A DNA stretch of 58,942 bases from Campylobacteraceae bacterium (GTDB lineage: Bacteria > Campylobacterota > Campylobacteria > Campylobacterales > Sulfurovaceae), in the NCBI GenBank assembly GCA_027038275.1, contig JALVXC010000036.1, positions 1 to 58,942 of the forward strand, written 5' to 3'. Positions 24,251 through 33,943 of the stretch are shown here, piece after piece. Each line of letters starts with the position of its first letter. Position 1 is the first letter of the stretch. The position numbers and the translations under genes are program-made. Below the pieces are notes generated by a model that did no database searches, was not told the DNA's origin, and saw nothing but the letters and a program-made list of their open reading frames with translations.

Positions 24251-24634
24251 TTAGTTTACAGTAACTTCTACAGGAGTACCTTCCCAGATACCATGTTTTG
24301 TACAGTAACCATGTGCTACTAGTTTAAGTTTTTTTCCTGTTGGAATAATTGTAAATGTAGTAGTGTTATGAGCTTTTACATTTCCAAGAGTTCCTGGAAC
24401 ATAAGTAGCTTGTGCTAGTTTTGTGTCACCATTAAAAAGAGTAACAGACTCAATGTAGTGGTCAAAGTCATCTGGGTGAGTATACTCATTACCCATCTTT
24501 ACAGTTACCTCAAATGGCTCACCAGCAGTTGCTGTATCTGCACAACTAATAAATGGTGAGTGTCTGTCGATGAGGTCTTTTTTTGCCTCTCTATCTACTT
24601 CTGAGATGTCTTGGTATTTGTTAATTTTTGGCAT
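24251..24634 (-). CDS. Superoxide reductase, one-iron (neelaredoxin/class II) type
   Basis: Reduces superoxide to hydrogen peroxide in oxygen-sensitive bacteria. The 127-residue protein has the iron ligands of the family: His25 (HSPFI), His53 (EYTHP), His59 (FDHYI), and the Cys111/His114 pair in GYCTKHGIW. It lacks the N-terminal rubredoxin-like domain, so it is the one-iron form. The usual Glu-Lys before the first ligand His is replaced by Asp-Arg. It has a good Shine-Dalgarno and its own transcript-like surroundings. Confidence 0.9.
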   Translation of the reverse strand: MPKINKYQDISEVDREAKKDLIDRHSPFISCADTATAGEPFEVTVKMGNEYTHPDDFDHYIESVTLFNGDTKLAQATYVPGTLGNVKAHNTTTFTIIPTGKKLKLVAHGYCTKHGIWEGTPVEVTVN

Positions 24635-24706
24635 GTTAATCCTTCTGTTTTTTTTATTTATAAGTGGATTATAGCAGAATTTATTTTAAATAGGATAATA
24701 TTTGTC

Positions 24707-25144
24707 CTATTTAATTTCTTCTTTTAACTCTTTTGCCCATTTTGAAACTATTTTTTTCTCTTTTTTAGTTAGAATGGTATTTTTATGCATATAGGTATAA
24801 ATAGGCATAGGCATACGAATAAGAAGTGATTTAGGTATTTTGTCTAAGACTTTATACTGTTTCTCCTTAGAGTAGCTATTCCATTTTGAAAAGTTAACAA
24901 CAGTTCGTGCATTTTTTACATGAACTTGTGTAAACCAAGAGATAGGTGCAACTTTATAGTACCATGGTGCTTTAACTTCAGAGGAGTGACAATCATAACA
25001 AGACCTTTTTAAGATGTTCATTACTTCAGAAGAGGTTTGTAGCTCTTCATCTTTTTTAATAGGAAGTTTTGCAGGTATATCTAAAGAGAAAAACTGCATA
25101 GCTATAAAAACTATGAGTGTCCAAAACCAGAAACTTTTTAACAT
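24707..25144 (-). CDS. Membrane-anchored haem-binding protein
   Basis: A 145-residue protein of the haem-binding domain family. An N-terminal membrane helix (SFWFWTLIVFIAMQFF) places the rest in the periplasm. The haem site is CYDCH, followed by the family signature SSEVKAPWYYKVAPISWF and a conserved NFSKWNSYSKEKQ. I chose ATG 25144, with AAAGG upstream. A longer frame from 25216 would add an unrelated Cys-rich leader and overlap the upstream oxidoreductase gene. The protein may be an electron carrier; partner unknown. Confidence 0.82.
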   Translation of the reverse strand: MLKSFWFWTLIVFIAMQFFSLDIPAKLPIKKDEELQTSSEVMNILKRSCYDCHSSEVKAPWYYKVAPISWFTQVHVKNARTVVNFSKWNSYSKEKQYKVLDKIPKSLLIRMPMPIYTYMHKNTILTKKEKKIVSKWAKELKEEIK

Positions 25145-25194
25145 ATTTGAGCCTTTGTTTTTTTGAAAGTATAGCAGAGTAAAACCTAAACATC

Positions 25195-26601
25195 TTAAGC
25201 AACTATATTTCGACACCCTAAAGAGCGAGGGTAGCCTCTCTGCTCACAAAGTATTTGGGCTAAAGAATCAATCTTGTTCTCCTCTAATAGATTAAAAGCA
25301 GAAGAGACCTCATCTTCTATATCAAGATACCCAAGCTTTGTTAAATCATTTCCAATAGCTCTAACCATATCAATCACTGATGATACCTTTACAATCTCAC
25401 ACCGTGCATAACCCTTAGTTGGAAAGCTAACCTCTGCTACACGTAAGGTTGGGTCATCACCTGGAATCTGTTGAGCTCCAAAGAGAGGTTTTGAGCCTAC
25501 TGTAGCTTCTAAAAAGTTAGGAATAAACTTGCCTATATGCTCTATAGCTAACTTTGTTCTCTCCTCTACCTCATCTTTATTCCAAGACTTTTCTATCTTT
25601 TGCATAAAGTTCTCTTTTAGTTTTGGTTGACAGCTAAAGGGTGTGTTAGCCACTAAACCATCATCATAAAGAGTAATATCATTGGTCATTCCATGAAGTT
25701 GAAAGTATCCATTTGGGTAGGGGGTAAACTGACCCATTCCTTGTGGTGTACCACGTTCTCCATGAAAGATAATCTCAGGAAATAGTGTCTGCTCTTTACT
25801 CTTCCAATGGCTCACATAGGCGGCTTTAAACTCTACCATTCGTTTACATGGAACACCGAGCATGTCATCTATCTTTCCTGTTCTAAAACCTGCTGAGTTG
25901 ATGAGGTAGTCAAAGCTCTCTTGCTTGTTATTGTAGCCTACTAGCCAACTCTCTTCTTCTCTTTGAATGTTGGTTACTTCAGTATCTCTTCTTAGTGTAA
26001 CATTTTTCATATTTTCTAATATTAACGTTGCACCTGATGCTAAACGGAAGAGATTTAATCCATACTCTTGAACCAAAATAAGAGGAAACTGTACGTTGTC
26101 AAAGTCTAAATTTTGAGCAACACTCACCATCCACTCATCGGCATTTTTAGGTTTAGTTGGAATCTCTTTAGACTTTAGTCTCTCTAAGTCCTCTTTTGAG
26201 TAGAGCCTAAAGTAGTCTCTAGGCTCTCCTAAGACTTGGTTGCTACTATCTTTTTCAATAAGCCTCTCATACTCTTTTCTCAAAAGCTCTAAACGTGGCA
26301 AAAGTTGTTCTGGAGTCTGCTTATCTATGGTAGGCAGAGCAATAACAGTTGGACGGTAGTCCACCACAAAAGGGTAAAACTTCAAAAAATCTATCGACTG
26401 TTTTAGTAGTTTAATACACTGCTCATTTGAAATCTCTCTGTATAGATTTCCCCCTGCATGAAGATGACAAAAAGGAGGACCTGAGACAAGGCTAGGCTCT
26501 TTTTCAAAAAGGGTAACCTCTAACCCAAGCTTGGCAAGGTACACAGCAGAGGTAGCTCCTGCTACACCACCACCAACAATGGCTATTTTTGCTTTTTTCA
26601 T
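25195..26601 (-). CDS. FAD-dependent oxidoreductase (DAO-type), substrate unknown
   Basis: A 468-residue flavoprotein starting with a Rossmann motif IAIVGGGVAGATSAVYLA and ending its first strand pair with FEKE. A second FAD region (LINSAGFRTGKIDDML) and a C-terminal substrate domain follow. It has no membrane segment. The protein is related to the DAO group (glycine/sarcosine and malate:quinone oxidoreductases); the start HLHAGGNLYREI recalls malate:quinone oxidoreductase but the identification is not firm. It overlaps gph by four bases (ATGA), so the two are coupled. Confidence 0.82.
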   Translation of the reverse strand: MKKAKIAIVGGGVAGATSAVYLAKLGLEVTLFEKEPSLVSGPPFCHLHAGGNLYREISNEQCIKLLKQSIDFLKFYPFVVDYRPTVIALPTIDKQTPEQLLPRLELLRKEYERLIEKDSSNQVLGEPRDYFRLYSKEDLERLKSKEIPTKPKNADEWMVSVAQNLDFDNVQFPLILVQEYGLNLFRLASGATLILENMKNVTLRRDTEVTNIQREEESWLVGYNNKQESFDYLINSAGFRTGKIDDMLGVPCKRMVEFKAAYVSHWKSKEQTLFPEIIFHGERGTPQGMGQFTPYPNGYFQLHGMTNDITLYDDGLVANTPFSCQPKLKENFMQKIEKSWNKDEVEERTKLAIEHIGKFIPNFLEATVGSKPLFGAQQIPGDDPTLRVAEVSFPTKGYARCEIVKVSSVIDMVRAIGNDLTKLGYLDIEDEVSSAFNLLEENKIDSLAQILCEQRGYPRSLGCRNIVA

Positions 26602-27275
26602 TCTAAACTCTCTAAAATATCTTCAAATCTATTACACACTATAGTAGGTTCATAACGCTCAATACTCTCACCATAATTGTACCCATAAGTTACCCCAATG
26701 GAGTCCATATTGGCTGATTTTGAAGCTAAAATATCATTTTTAGAGTCACCAATCATTACACTCTCATCGGTAGAAATTCCCAATTTTTCACAAACATAAA
26801 GTAGGGGCATTGGGTCTGGTTTTTTCTTCTCTAAACTGTCACCACCTAATATAAGTTCAAATAAATCTTTTAACCCAAACTTCTTTAAGATAGGTTCAAC
26901 AAAAGGGTAAGGTTTATTGGTTACAATGGCAAGTCTGTACCCTTGCTCTTTGAGGGTTTTTAGAGTAGTTGGAACATTGGGGTAGGTGACTGTCTCTACT
27001 GTTAAGTTTTTAGAGTAAAAATCTAAAAGTATATTAAGTGCCTCTCTCCAGTAGCTCTCTTCTAAAGTAGTATCAATAGTTTTAGAGCCTGATAAGGCAC
27101 GTTTAACTAATATCTCAGCTCCATTTCCAACCCAATGGTGAATGGTATCTTGAGTAAAAGTCGGAAGATTAAGAGTTTTAAGTGTATGGTTCACAGCCAA
27201 AGCTAAGTCGCCTGAACTGTCAATAAGTGTACCATCTAGGTCAAAGATTAGTAATTTTTTATTGTTTAGTTTCAA
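26598..27275 (-). CDS. gph: Phosphoglycolate phosphatase, HAD family
   Basis: Dephosphorylates 2-phosphoglycolate from DNA repair or oxygenase side reactions. The 225 residues contain HAD motif 1 (LIFDLDGTLIDSS), motif 2 (AIVTNK), motif 3 (KKPDPMPLL) and motif 4 (VMIGDSKNDILASKSA). The alpha-helical cap of the Gph type is present. Other HAD phosphatases have the same motifs, so the exact substrate is less certain than the family. Confidence 0.88.
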   Translation of the reverse strand: MKLNNKKLLIFDLDGTLIDSSGDLALAVNHTLKTLNLPTFTQDTIHHWVGNGAEILVKRALSGSKTIDTTLEESYWREALNILLDFYSKNLTVETVTYPNVPTTLKTLKEQGYRLAIVTNKPYPFVEPILKKFGLKDLFELILGGDSLEKKKPDPMPLLYVCEKLGISTDESVMIGDSKNDILASKSANMDSIGVTYGYNYGESIERYEPTIVCNRFEDILESLE

Positions 27276-27352
27276 TAGTTATACCTGTTTTCTTTTGAGT
27301 ATAGCATATTTAGGATAAAATTTATCCTATTTGAAAAATTGAGCATCAGAAC

Positions 27353-28558
27353 TTAATACAAAAAACCAAACAACCAAAGAGGAATTTTCCCTCCAAATCC
27401 TATCTCCATATCATCTAAAGCCAAAAAAGAGTTTGGTATATCTTTTATCTGCTTAAAACTTTTATTTGCTCCTCCAACTTCAACGGTAAACTTTTCATCT
27501 ATCAAAAAATCCCCTTTTTCAACATAATGAATGCGATGTTGACTAGAAACCATACTTATAAAAAAGCTCTCTCTTATAGTTCCTATCTCTTGGTTGCTAC
27601 ATAAAGCAGAAAAAAGATTGGTATTGGCAAGATATAGTTTATCAGGTTTTCGTATGGCTTTAAATCGTTTGGCTTCGTGTGATATGTGATGAATAAGTTC
27701 AGCTTTTCCTAAATACTCTATATATTTGTAAAGCGTCATTTTACTAATACCAACAGTTGAGGCTAACTTATCAATAGAGAGTTCTAAGGGTTTAGAGACA
27801 CAGATGGTCAAAAGTAGTTTTTTAAGTATATCTATCTTGTCAGCTTGAATGTTAAAGAGCCGTCCTAAATCTTTATACAAGACAGTATTAATGGTCTCAT
27901 GAATTCTATCAATATATTTAGATTTATCTTCAAAATAGAAAGGGTAAACTCCTACATCTATAAACTCATCATAAAGTTTTAAAATCTTTTTATCTATTAA
28001 TGTATCTATAATATCATGCACTATACTCTCATGATTCTCTACAATATTTTCTAAACTATAAGAGTCTAAATCTACTTTTTGAGTCACTTCAAGATACTCT
28101 CTAAATGAAAATATAGGCATTTGGTACATTGAATAACGACGTGCAAAATCTGCATTGGTAATCTCTATGGCAGATGAACCAGAAAAGAGTATTTTTACCT
28201 CTAAAAAATCATAAATAGATTTCAAATGAGCTTGAAAATTATCAGCCTCATGAATCTCATCTATCACAAGAAACTCTCCACCACGCCTTACAAACTCATC
28301 TACAAAATCAAAAAGAGAAACCCCTTTCATCATAGGGTGGTCACAAGAGATATAGAGCTTTTTAGAGGCATTAAGTTTGGTGTGTTTAAGTATCTGTAAC
28401 ATCATGGTAGTTTTACCGACTCCACGACTTCCATAGATACCTATAATTTTACTTGTTGAGTCAAAAATCTCTTGATAGAGAAATCTTTTGTATTTTGGTA
28501 GGGGTTGGTTCTGTTTAAAAAGAGAGAGTCTTTGTGCATTTTTTAGTTTTTCTTTCAT
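27353..28558 (-). CDS. AAA ATPase with C-terminal DUF4143 domain
   Basis: A 401-residue ATPase with Walker A GIYGSRGVGKTTMM and Walker B FLVIDEIHEA, followed by the sensor FSGSSAIEI. A winged-helix-like DNA-binding part (KLASTVGISKMTLYKYIEYL) and the C-terminal DUF4143-type, nuclease-like fold (FTVEVGGANKSF) come next. Such ATPases are widespread, often single, mobile genes of unknown role. It is monocistronic and has no partner gene. Restriction-modification genes lie 550 bases away. Confidence 0.88.
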   Translation of the reverse strand: MKEKLKNAQRLSLFKQNQPLPKYKRFLYQEIFDSTSKIIGIYGSRGVGKTTMMLQILKHTKLNASKKLYISCDHPMMKGVSLFDFVDEFVRRGGEFLVIDEIHEADNFQAHLKSIYDFLEVKILFSGSSAIEITNADFARRYSMYQMPIFSFREYLEVTQKVDLDSYSLENIVENHESIVHDIIDTLIDKKILKLYDEFIDVGVYPFYFEDKSKYIDRIHETINTVLYKDLGRLFNIQADKIDILKKLLLTICVSKPLELSIDKLASTVGISKMTLYKYIEYLGKAELIHHISHEAKRFKAIRKPDKLYLANTNLFSALCSNQEIGTIRESFFISMVSSQHRIHYVEKGDFLIDEKFTVEVGGANKSFKQIKDIPNSFLALDDMEIGFGGKIPLWLFGFLY

Positions 28559-28612
28559 TTTAAGTCCATTATATTATACTAATTTTAATATTTAAAGTAT
28601 ATCATAATATAC

Positions 28613-28978
28613 TTAATTAAAAAAGTTCTGAAAATATTCAGGTATAGCCCTTGGACGACCATCTCGTACAAAGACTAAAGTAACATTCATTTCAAAAATC
28701 TTTTGGCTCTCTTTTAAGACAGTCTGTTTGAGAACAATAGAAGCACTTTTTTGTTTAACAACCTCACTCTTTACCTCTAACATATCACCAAGCTTTGCCA
28801 TACCTAAAAAGTTCGCGTCGATATGACGTACTACAAAACCACTATTATCTCCATCGGTTGGTGTTTTCCCTTTTGCAAAAAATATCTCTGACCTCGCTCG
28901 TTCACAGTATTTGATGTAGTTAGTATGGTAGACAATACCACCTGCGTCGGTATCTTCGTAGTAGACTCGTATTTTCAA
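28613..28978 (-). CDS. ybgC: YbgC-type acyl-CoA thioesterase
   Basis: A hotdog-fold thioesterase of 121 residues with the family motif YYEDTDAGGIVYHTNYIKYCERARSE (residues 5-30; catalytic Asp10 or Asp12). It cleaves short acyl-CoA or acyl-ACP esters. In many bacteria it lies with the tol-pal genes, but here it stands alone. It diverges from the type III mod gene with a 135-base gap. Confidence 0.9.
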   Translation of the reverse strand: MKIRVYYEDTDAGGIVYHTNYIKYCERARSEIFFAKGKTPTDGDNSGFVVRHIDANFLGMAKLGDMLEVKSEVVKQKSASIVLKQTVLKESQKIFEMNVTLVFVRDGRPRAIPEYFQNFFN

Positions 28979-29113
28979 AAGTAACTCCCATAAAATAGAT
29001 ATTTTGTAAGAATTCTATCTAAAAATGTCTACAACTGTGTCTACTTATGATACTTTATTCCCAAGATTTACGCTAAAATAACATTTAAATAAATTTTGAT
29101 ATAAAGAGACTTC

Positions 29114-31021
29114 ATGCCTAAAAAAGAATTTATATACGATAACAGCAACACAACTCAAAACTCAAAACAACTAGCCATACTAAAACAGAACTTTCCAAAC
29201 TGTTTTGACAAAGATGGAAATTTTATAAGCCATAAGATGGAAAAGATAGTAGGTAGTGCAGGGTTAGAATTGAGTAAAGAGAGCTATAGCATTAATTGGC
29301 TTGGAAAGTCTTATGCACGGCTTCTTGCCAATGAAAACCCTCGTACACTTCTAAAAGAGGACAAAGTTCATAACGCTAAAGAGGTAAATAAAAATAGTGA
29401 AAACTTGCTTATAAAGGGTGATAACTTAGAGGTGTTAAAACATCTAAGCAATGCCTATAGTGAGTCAATAAAGATGATATATATCGACCCACCTTACAAT
29501 ACAGGTAGTGATGGTTTTGTCTATAGTGATGATAGAAAGTTTACTAAAGAGGAGCTAAGTAGATTGGCAGGTATAGAGCTAGATGAAGCCCAACGCATTT
29601 TGGAGTTTACAAGCTCTAAATCTAACTCTCACTCTGCTTGGCTTACTTTTATGTACCCACGGCTCTATGTGGCTAGAGAGTTGTTGCGTGAAGATGGGGT
29701 TATTTTTATTTCGATTGATGATAATGAGGTAGCTCAACTTAAAATGCTTTGTGATGAGGTTTTTGGGGAGGAGAATTTTGTCGGTCAATTAATTTGGAAA
29801 AAAAGAGTTTCTCCTGCTAATGATTCTCAATGGTATAGTAGTGACCATGAATATATTTTGATTTATGCAAAAAATAAGGATGAATGGAGTCCAAATAAAA
29901 CTATTAGAACTAAGGAACATAATAAATATTATAAAAATAATGATAACGATGAAAGAGGTGCGTGGAATTCATCTGCATATACTTGTAATAAGAGTAGAGC
30001 AGAAAGACCAAATTTATATTATGGAATAATAAATCCTTACACCAAAGAAGAAGTTTTTCCTAGTGAAAGTGCTGTATGGGCTTATTCTAAAGAAACACAT
30101 GAAGAACATGTAAAAAATAATTTATTATATTGGGGAAAAGATGGAACATCTAAAGCTCCGAGAAAGAAACAGTTTCTTTCTGAAGCAAAACCTATTGTTC
30201 CTCGTTCTATTTGGGATTATTCGGAAGTTGGTAGTACTCAATCTGCTACATTAGAAATTAAATCAATATTTGAATCAAACCCATTTATTTATCCAAAGCC
30301 TATAGGTGTATTAAAAAAAGCTATTTATCAAGGAACACAAAGCAATGACATTATCTTAGATTTCTTCGCAGGTTCAGGAACAACAGCTCACGCAGTAATG
30401 GCACTAAATGCCCAAGATGGAGGAAACAGAAAATTCATTACCGTTCAAATCCCAGAAAAGACAGATAAAAAATCTGAAGCCTTTAAAGCAGGATATAAAA
30501 CCATCTTTGATATTACTAAAGCAAGAATAGAGAAAGCCTCTAAAAAGATACAACAAAGCTTGGAATCGGAGGCTTTAGCCCCGAACAAAGCAAATTTTGG
30601 TTTTAAAATCTTTGAAACTACACCTATATTTGATGGCTATTTAGACGAGATAGAAGAGTTAAACACAAAAACCACACTCTTTAACGCAAATACCTTAAAC
30701 AGTGAAGAGATAGATACACTGCTAACAACATGGAGAGCCTATGATGGAATGCTCTTAACCGATAGTTTAGATGAGATTATGCTTGGAGAGTACACAGCAC
30801 ACTATGGAGCAAATACCCTCTACTTTATGAATGAGGGTTTTAATATAGAAGCACTACAAGCATTTATAGAGAAGCTAGACAATGACAAAGAGTTTGAACC
30901 ATCTAAACTTGTTATTTTTGGATATAACTTTGATAGTAAACATCAACTAGAGTTAAAAGAGGCGTTAAAGAACTATACAAATAAGAAAAGTATAGAGTTA
31001 GATATGGTGGTTAGGTACTAA
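29114..31021 (+). CDS. mod: Type III DNA methyltransferase, Mod subunit
   Basis: Methylates adenine in a short asymmetric site and also gives the restriction complex its specificity. The 635-residue protein has the beta-class order: catalytic DPPY at 125-128 first, then the SAM motif FAGSGTTAH at 418-426. The middle part (about residues 225-410), where target recognition sits, has clearly different, more AT-rich and AAT/AAA-heavy codon use. The Res subunit follows with one base between stop and ATG, so both are coupled. No long homopolymer or tandem repeat suitable for phase variation is visible at the 5' end. Confidence 0.95.
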   Translation: MPKKEFIYDNSNTTQNSKQLAILKQNFPNCFDKDGNFISHKMEKIVGSAGLELSKESYSINWLGKSYARLLANENPRTLLKEDKVHNAKEVNKNSENLLIKGDNLEVLKHLSNAYSESIKMIYIDPPYNTGSDGFVYSDDRKFTKEELSRLAGIELDEAQRILEFTSSKSNSHSAWLTFMYPRLYVARELLREDGVIFISIDDNEVAQLKMLCDEVFGEENFVGQLIWKKRVSPANDSQWYSSDHEYILIYAKNKDEWSPNKTIRTKEHNKYYKNNDNDERGAWNSSAYTCNKSRAERPNLYYGIINPYTKEEVFPSESAVWAYSKETHEEHVKNNLLYWGKDGTSKAPRKKQFLSEAKPIVPRSIWDYSEVGSTQSATLEIKSIFESNPFIYPKPIGVLKKAIYQGTQSNDIILDFFAGSGTTAHAVMALNAQDGGNRKFITVQIPEKTDKKSEAFKAGYKTIFDITKARIEKASKKIQQSLESEALAPNKANFGFKIFETTPIFDGYLDEIEELNTKTTLFNANTLNSEEIDTLLTTWRAYDGMLLTDSLDEIMLGEYTAHYGANTLYFMNEGFNIEALQAFIEKLDNDKEFEPSKLVIFGYNFDSKHQLELKEALKNYTNKKSIELDMVVRY

Positions 31022-31022
31022 A

Positions 31023-33932
31023 ATGAGTGGTTTTAAATTTGAACGAAACTTACCCCATCAGCTAGAGGCTACCAATGCACTACTACAAGCATTTTCAACA
31101 GCATACTCCATACCCCATAGTGATAAAGCCATGGCAAATATCTCTAACCCTCATATAGAGCTTGACCCTATGACCTTTGGGATAAATATGCGTTCATTAC
31201 AAGAAAACTTTCTCTTTGAAGATAGAAAACATAGTGTTACCTCTAATGTTTTAGATATATCTATGGAGACAGGAACAGGAAAGACATATACCTATACTAA
31301 AATGATGTTTGAACTTCAAAAGCATTTGGGTATTGTTAAGTTTATTGTGGTTGTGCCGACACTCTCCATAAAAGCAGGTACAGTTAATTTTTTAAGAGCA
31401 AAGGCTACCAAAGAGCATTTTAGACAAGAGTATAAGTCTGAGATAAAAACTTATGTGGTCGAGAGTAAAAAAAGTAGCAAAAAGAAAAAAGAGACCATGC
31501 CACAAGCTGTAAGTAGGTTTGTAGAGGCAAACTCTTTTGGAGCAAAGAGTATTCATGTTCTTGTTATTAACGCAGGAATGTTAAACTCTGATACCATGAG
31601 TAAAGCCTTTGATGTAAACTTGTTTGATAGATACAACACACCTTTTGGGGCTATTGCCTCTGTGAAGCCTTTTACTATAGTAGATGAGCCTCATAAGTTT
31701 GCTACGGTCAATAAGAGTTGGAAAAATATAGAGAAGTTTGGTTCACAGTATATTGTGCGATATGGAGCGACCTTTAATGGTGACTTTAAAAACCTTGTCT
31801 ATAAACTCTCTGCTGTAGACGCTTTTAATAACAATCTTGTAAAAGGTGTAGTAGCACATATAGAGGAGTTTGAAGATGGTAAAGGGATAGGATTAACACT
31901 TAAGTCTACCAATGGGAAAGAGGCTACTTTTGAACTTAATATGAATGGTAAAAAATCTACTCATAAACTCATAGCCAAAGCCTCACTCTCTACCATACAT
32001 GAGGCGATGCAAGGGCTTAGAGTTGAGAAGATGAACAAAACAAAAGTTGTACTCTCAAATGGGCTAGAACTCTCTAAAAATTCGACTATTAATCCCTACT
32101 CTTATGATGACTCTTTGCAAGATAAGATGATACAAAGAGCTGTACAAAAGCACTTTGAGCTAGAGCGAGAGTTACTAACACGAGAGGTAAAGATAAAACC
32201 TTTGACACTCTTTTTTATAGATGATATTGAGGGTTATCGTGATGGTAATAGCTTGGCAGGTTCACTTAAATCTAAATTTGAAGCTATAGCCAAAGGGCAT
32301 ATAACCAAATTGCTTAAAACAGAGACAAATAAGTTTTATAAAGAGTATTTAGAGAGGTCTCTTAAGGATTTATCGCTTATTCATGGTGGATATTTCTCTA
32401 AAGACAATACAGAAAAAGATGAGAAGATAGAAAAAGAGATAAATGAGATACTACACGATAAAGAGTCCTTGCTTAGTTTAGAGAATGTACGCCGTTTTAT
32501 CTTCTCTAAATGGACACTGCGTGAGGGGTGGGACAATCCTAATGTATTTCAGATTTGTAAACTTCGTTCTAGTGGTTCTGTAACCTCTAAACTCCAAGAG
32601 GTGGGGCGTGGACTTAGGCTACCTGTAAATGAATATATGTCTAGGGTAAAAGATGAGGTTTTTGATTTGCACTACTATGTGGACTTTACAGAAAAAGATT
32701 TTGTAAGCTCTTTGGTTGAAGAGATAAATGAGAAATCTGGAACTCTTAATGAGCTAGAGACACCAAAAAGATTAAATGATGATATTATTAAAAAGATTAT
32801 TGACTCTTATGGTTTAAGTGAAGAGGAGATACTTGAACAACTAGATGAACTAAATGCTATCAAGCGAAACAACGACTTTAAAGAGGGTGGATATGAGGCT
32901 ACAAAACTGCTTTTTGCTGAAGCTTTTGAACAAGGGCTTCAAAAAGACAAAGTAAGAAGAGCCGACCAAGAGAACAACAAAGCACGACTAAGAGCAGGAA
33001 AATACAATGAGCTAAAAGAGTTGTGGGAGAGCATTAACCAAAAGGTGATTTTGGAATACAAAGTAGAGAGTGAAGAGCAGTTTAAAGGGTTGCTTAAAGG
33101 CTATTTTTTAGAAAACAAAGAACGATTTGAACTCCAAGGTGTCAAAACAAAAACAGCAAGATTGGAGTTTGAGAACTCTGTAGCATTCTATCAAGAGATA
33201 GAGAGCATAGAAGATAAAATATTAGCTGTAGTAACCATGAGCTATAAAGCCTTTTTGGTTGAACTCGCTTCTGCGTTATCGGTAAATATGCCAACACTAC
33301 ATCAAGTGTTTGTAGAGATACAAGATGAGCTAGACATAAACCACTACAGAAATATGCAAACCATAAGAGCTGTAAGAACAGGGTTTAACCAATATCTGCT
33401 AGACAATGCCATAGATAAGTTCTCTATAGGCTACAAGAAAATCTCAAATAGCATACACCCAACTAAGCTAACAGATGTAGATGGTAAACCAAAAGAGTAT
33501 ATTAATGCCTCTGATATTGGGGTGAAGTTTGAAGAGGGAAAAACACAAGAGAGGTATCTATTTGAAGAGCTATTTTATGATTCTGAGCTTGAAAAAGAGA
33601 ATATAGAGACAGAGATAACAGAAGTTACTGTATTTACAAAAATACCTAAAAACTCCATACGCATACCTGTTGCAGGTGGTGGAACTTATAGCCCCGATTT
33701 TGCCTATGTAGTTAAACGAACCAATGGAGAGAAGACACTAAATCTAATAGTCGAAACCAAAGATGTAAAAGCCCAGCGTGACCTAAGAGGTGAAGAGAGC
33801 CAAAAGATAAGACATGCCAAGGCTCTGTTTGCTCATTTGGACTCTGATATAGAGGTAAAGTTTGAGACACAGTTGAGGGGTAAGGCTATGAGTGAGATTA
33901 TGAGGGAGGTGATGGGGAAAGAAAGAGTATAG
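31023..33932 (+). CDS. res: Type III restriction enzyme, Res subunit
   Basis: ATP-dependent translocase/nuclease that cuts DNA when two unmethylated sites are met. The 969-residue protein has the superfamily 2 motifs: METGTGKT (81-88), DEPH (221-224) and the late motif QEVGRGLRLP. At the C-terminus is a PD-(D/E)xK nuclease site with SPDFAYVV (Asp892) and VETKD (Glu911, Lys913). Both halves look intact, so the system is probably active. Confidence 0.95.
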   Translation: MSGFKFERNLPHQLEATNALLQAFSTAYSIPHSDKAMANISNPHIELDPMTFGINMRSLQENFLFEDRKHSVTSNVLDISMETGTGKTYTYTKMMFELQKHLGIVKFIVVVPTLSIKAGTVNFLRAKATKEHFRQEYKSEIKTYVVESKKSSKKKKETMPQAVSRFVEANSFGAKSIHVLVINAGMLNSDTMSKAFDVNLFDRYNTPFGAIASVKPFTIVDEPHKFATVNKSWKNIEKFGSQYIVRYGATFNGDFKNLVYKLSAVDAFNNNLVKGVVAHIEEFEDGKGIGLTLKSTNGKEATFELNMNGKKSTHKLIAKASLSTIHEAMQGLRVEKMNKTKVVLSNGLELSKNSTINPYSYDDSLQDKMIQRAVQKHFELERELLTREVKIKPLTLFFIDDIEGYRDGNSLAGSLKSKFEAIAKGHITKLLKTETNKFYKEYLERSLKDLSLIHGGYFSKDNTEKDEKIEKEINEILHDKESLLSLENVRRFIFSKWTLREGWDNPNVFQICKLRSSGSVTSKLQEVGRGLRLPVNEYMSRVKDEVFDLHYYVDFTEKDFVSSLVEEINEKSGTLNELETPKRLNDDIIKKIIDSYGLSEEEILEQLDELNAIKRNNDFKEGGYEATKLLFAEAFEQGLQKDKVRRADQENNKARLRAGKYNELKELWESINQKVILEYKVESEEQFKGLLKGYFLENKERFELQGVKTKTARLEFENSVAFYQEIESIEDKILAVVTMSYKAFLVELASALSVNMPTLHQVFVEIQDELDINHYRNMQTIRAVRTGFNQYLLDNAIDKFSIGYKKISNSIHPTKLTDVDGKPKEYINASDIGVKFEEGKTQERYLFEELFYDSELEKENIETEITEVTVFTKIPKNSIRIPVAGGGTYSPDFAYVVKRTNGEKTLNLIVETKDVKAQRDLRGEESQKIRHAKALFAHLDSDIEVKFETQLRGKAMSEIMREVMGKERV

Positions 33933-33943
33933 CCCCATAGAAG

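Noticed and set aside
24251-24634. SoxZ/SoxY-like sulphur carrier
   Set aside because: The size is similar, but the His25/His53/His59/Cys111/His114 pattern is that of superoxide reductase and no SoxY-type GG-C-GG terminus exists.
25195-26601. Malate:quinone oxidoreductase
   Set aside because: Only the general DAO/FAD fold is clear; the family-specific signatures could not be confirmed by eye, so the gene was left as an unspecified oxidoreductase.
27353-28558. Part of a defence system with the type III restriction genes
   Set aside because: It is on the opposite strand, separated by a thioesterase gene, and its DUF4143 family is common as single genes of unknown role.
29114-29160. Short A runs at the 5' end of mod as a phase-variation tract
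   Set aside because: The longest run is only about six bases and there is no tandem repeat, unlike known phase-variable mod genes.
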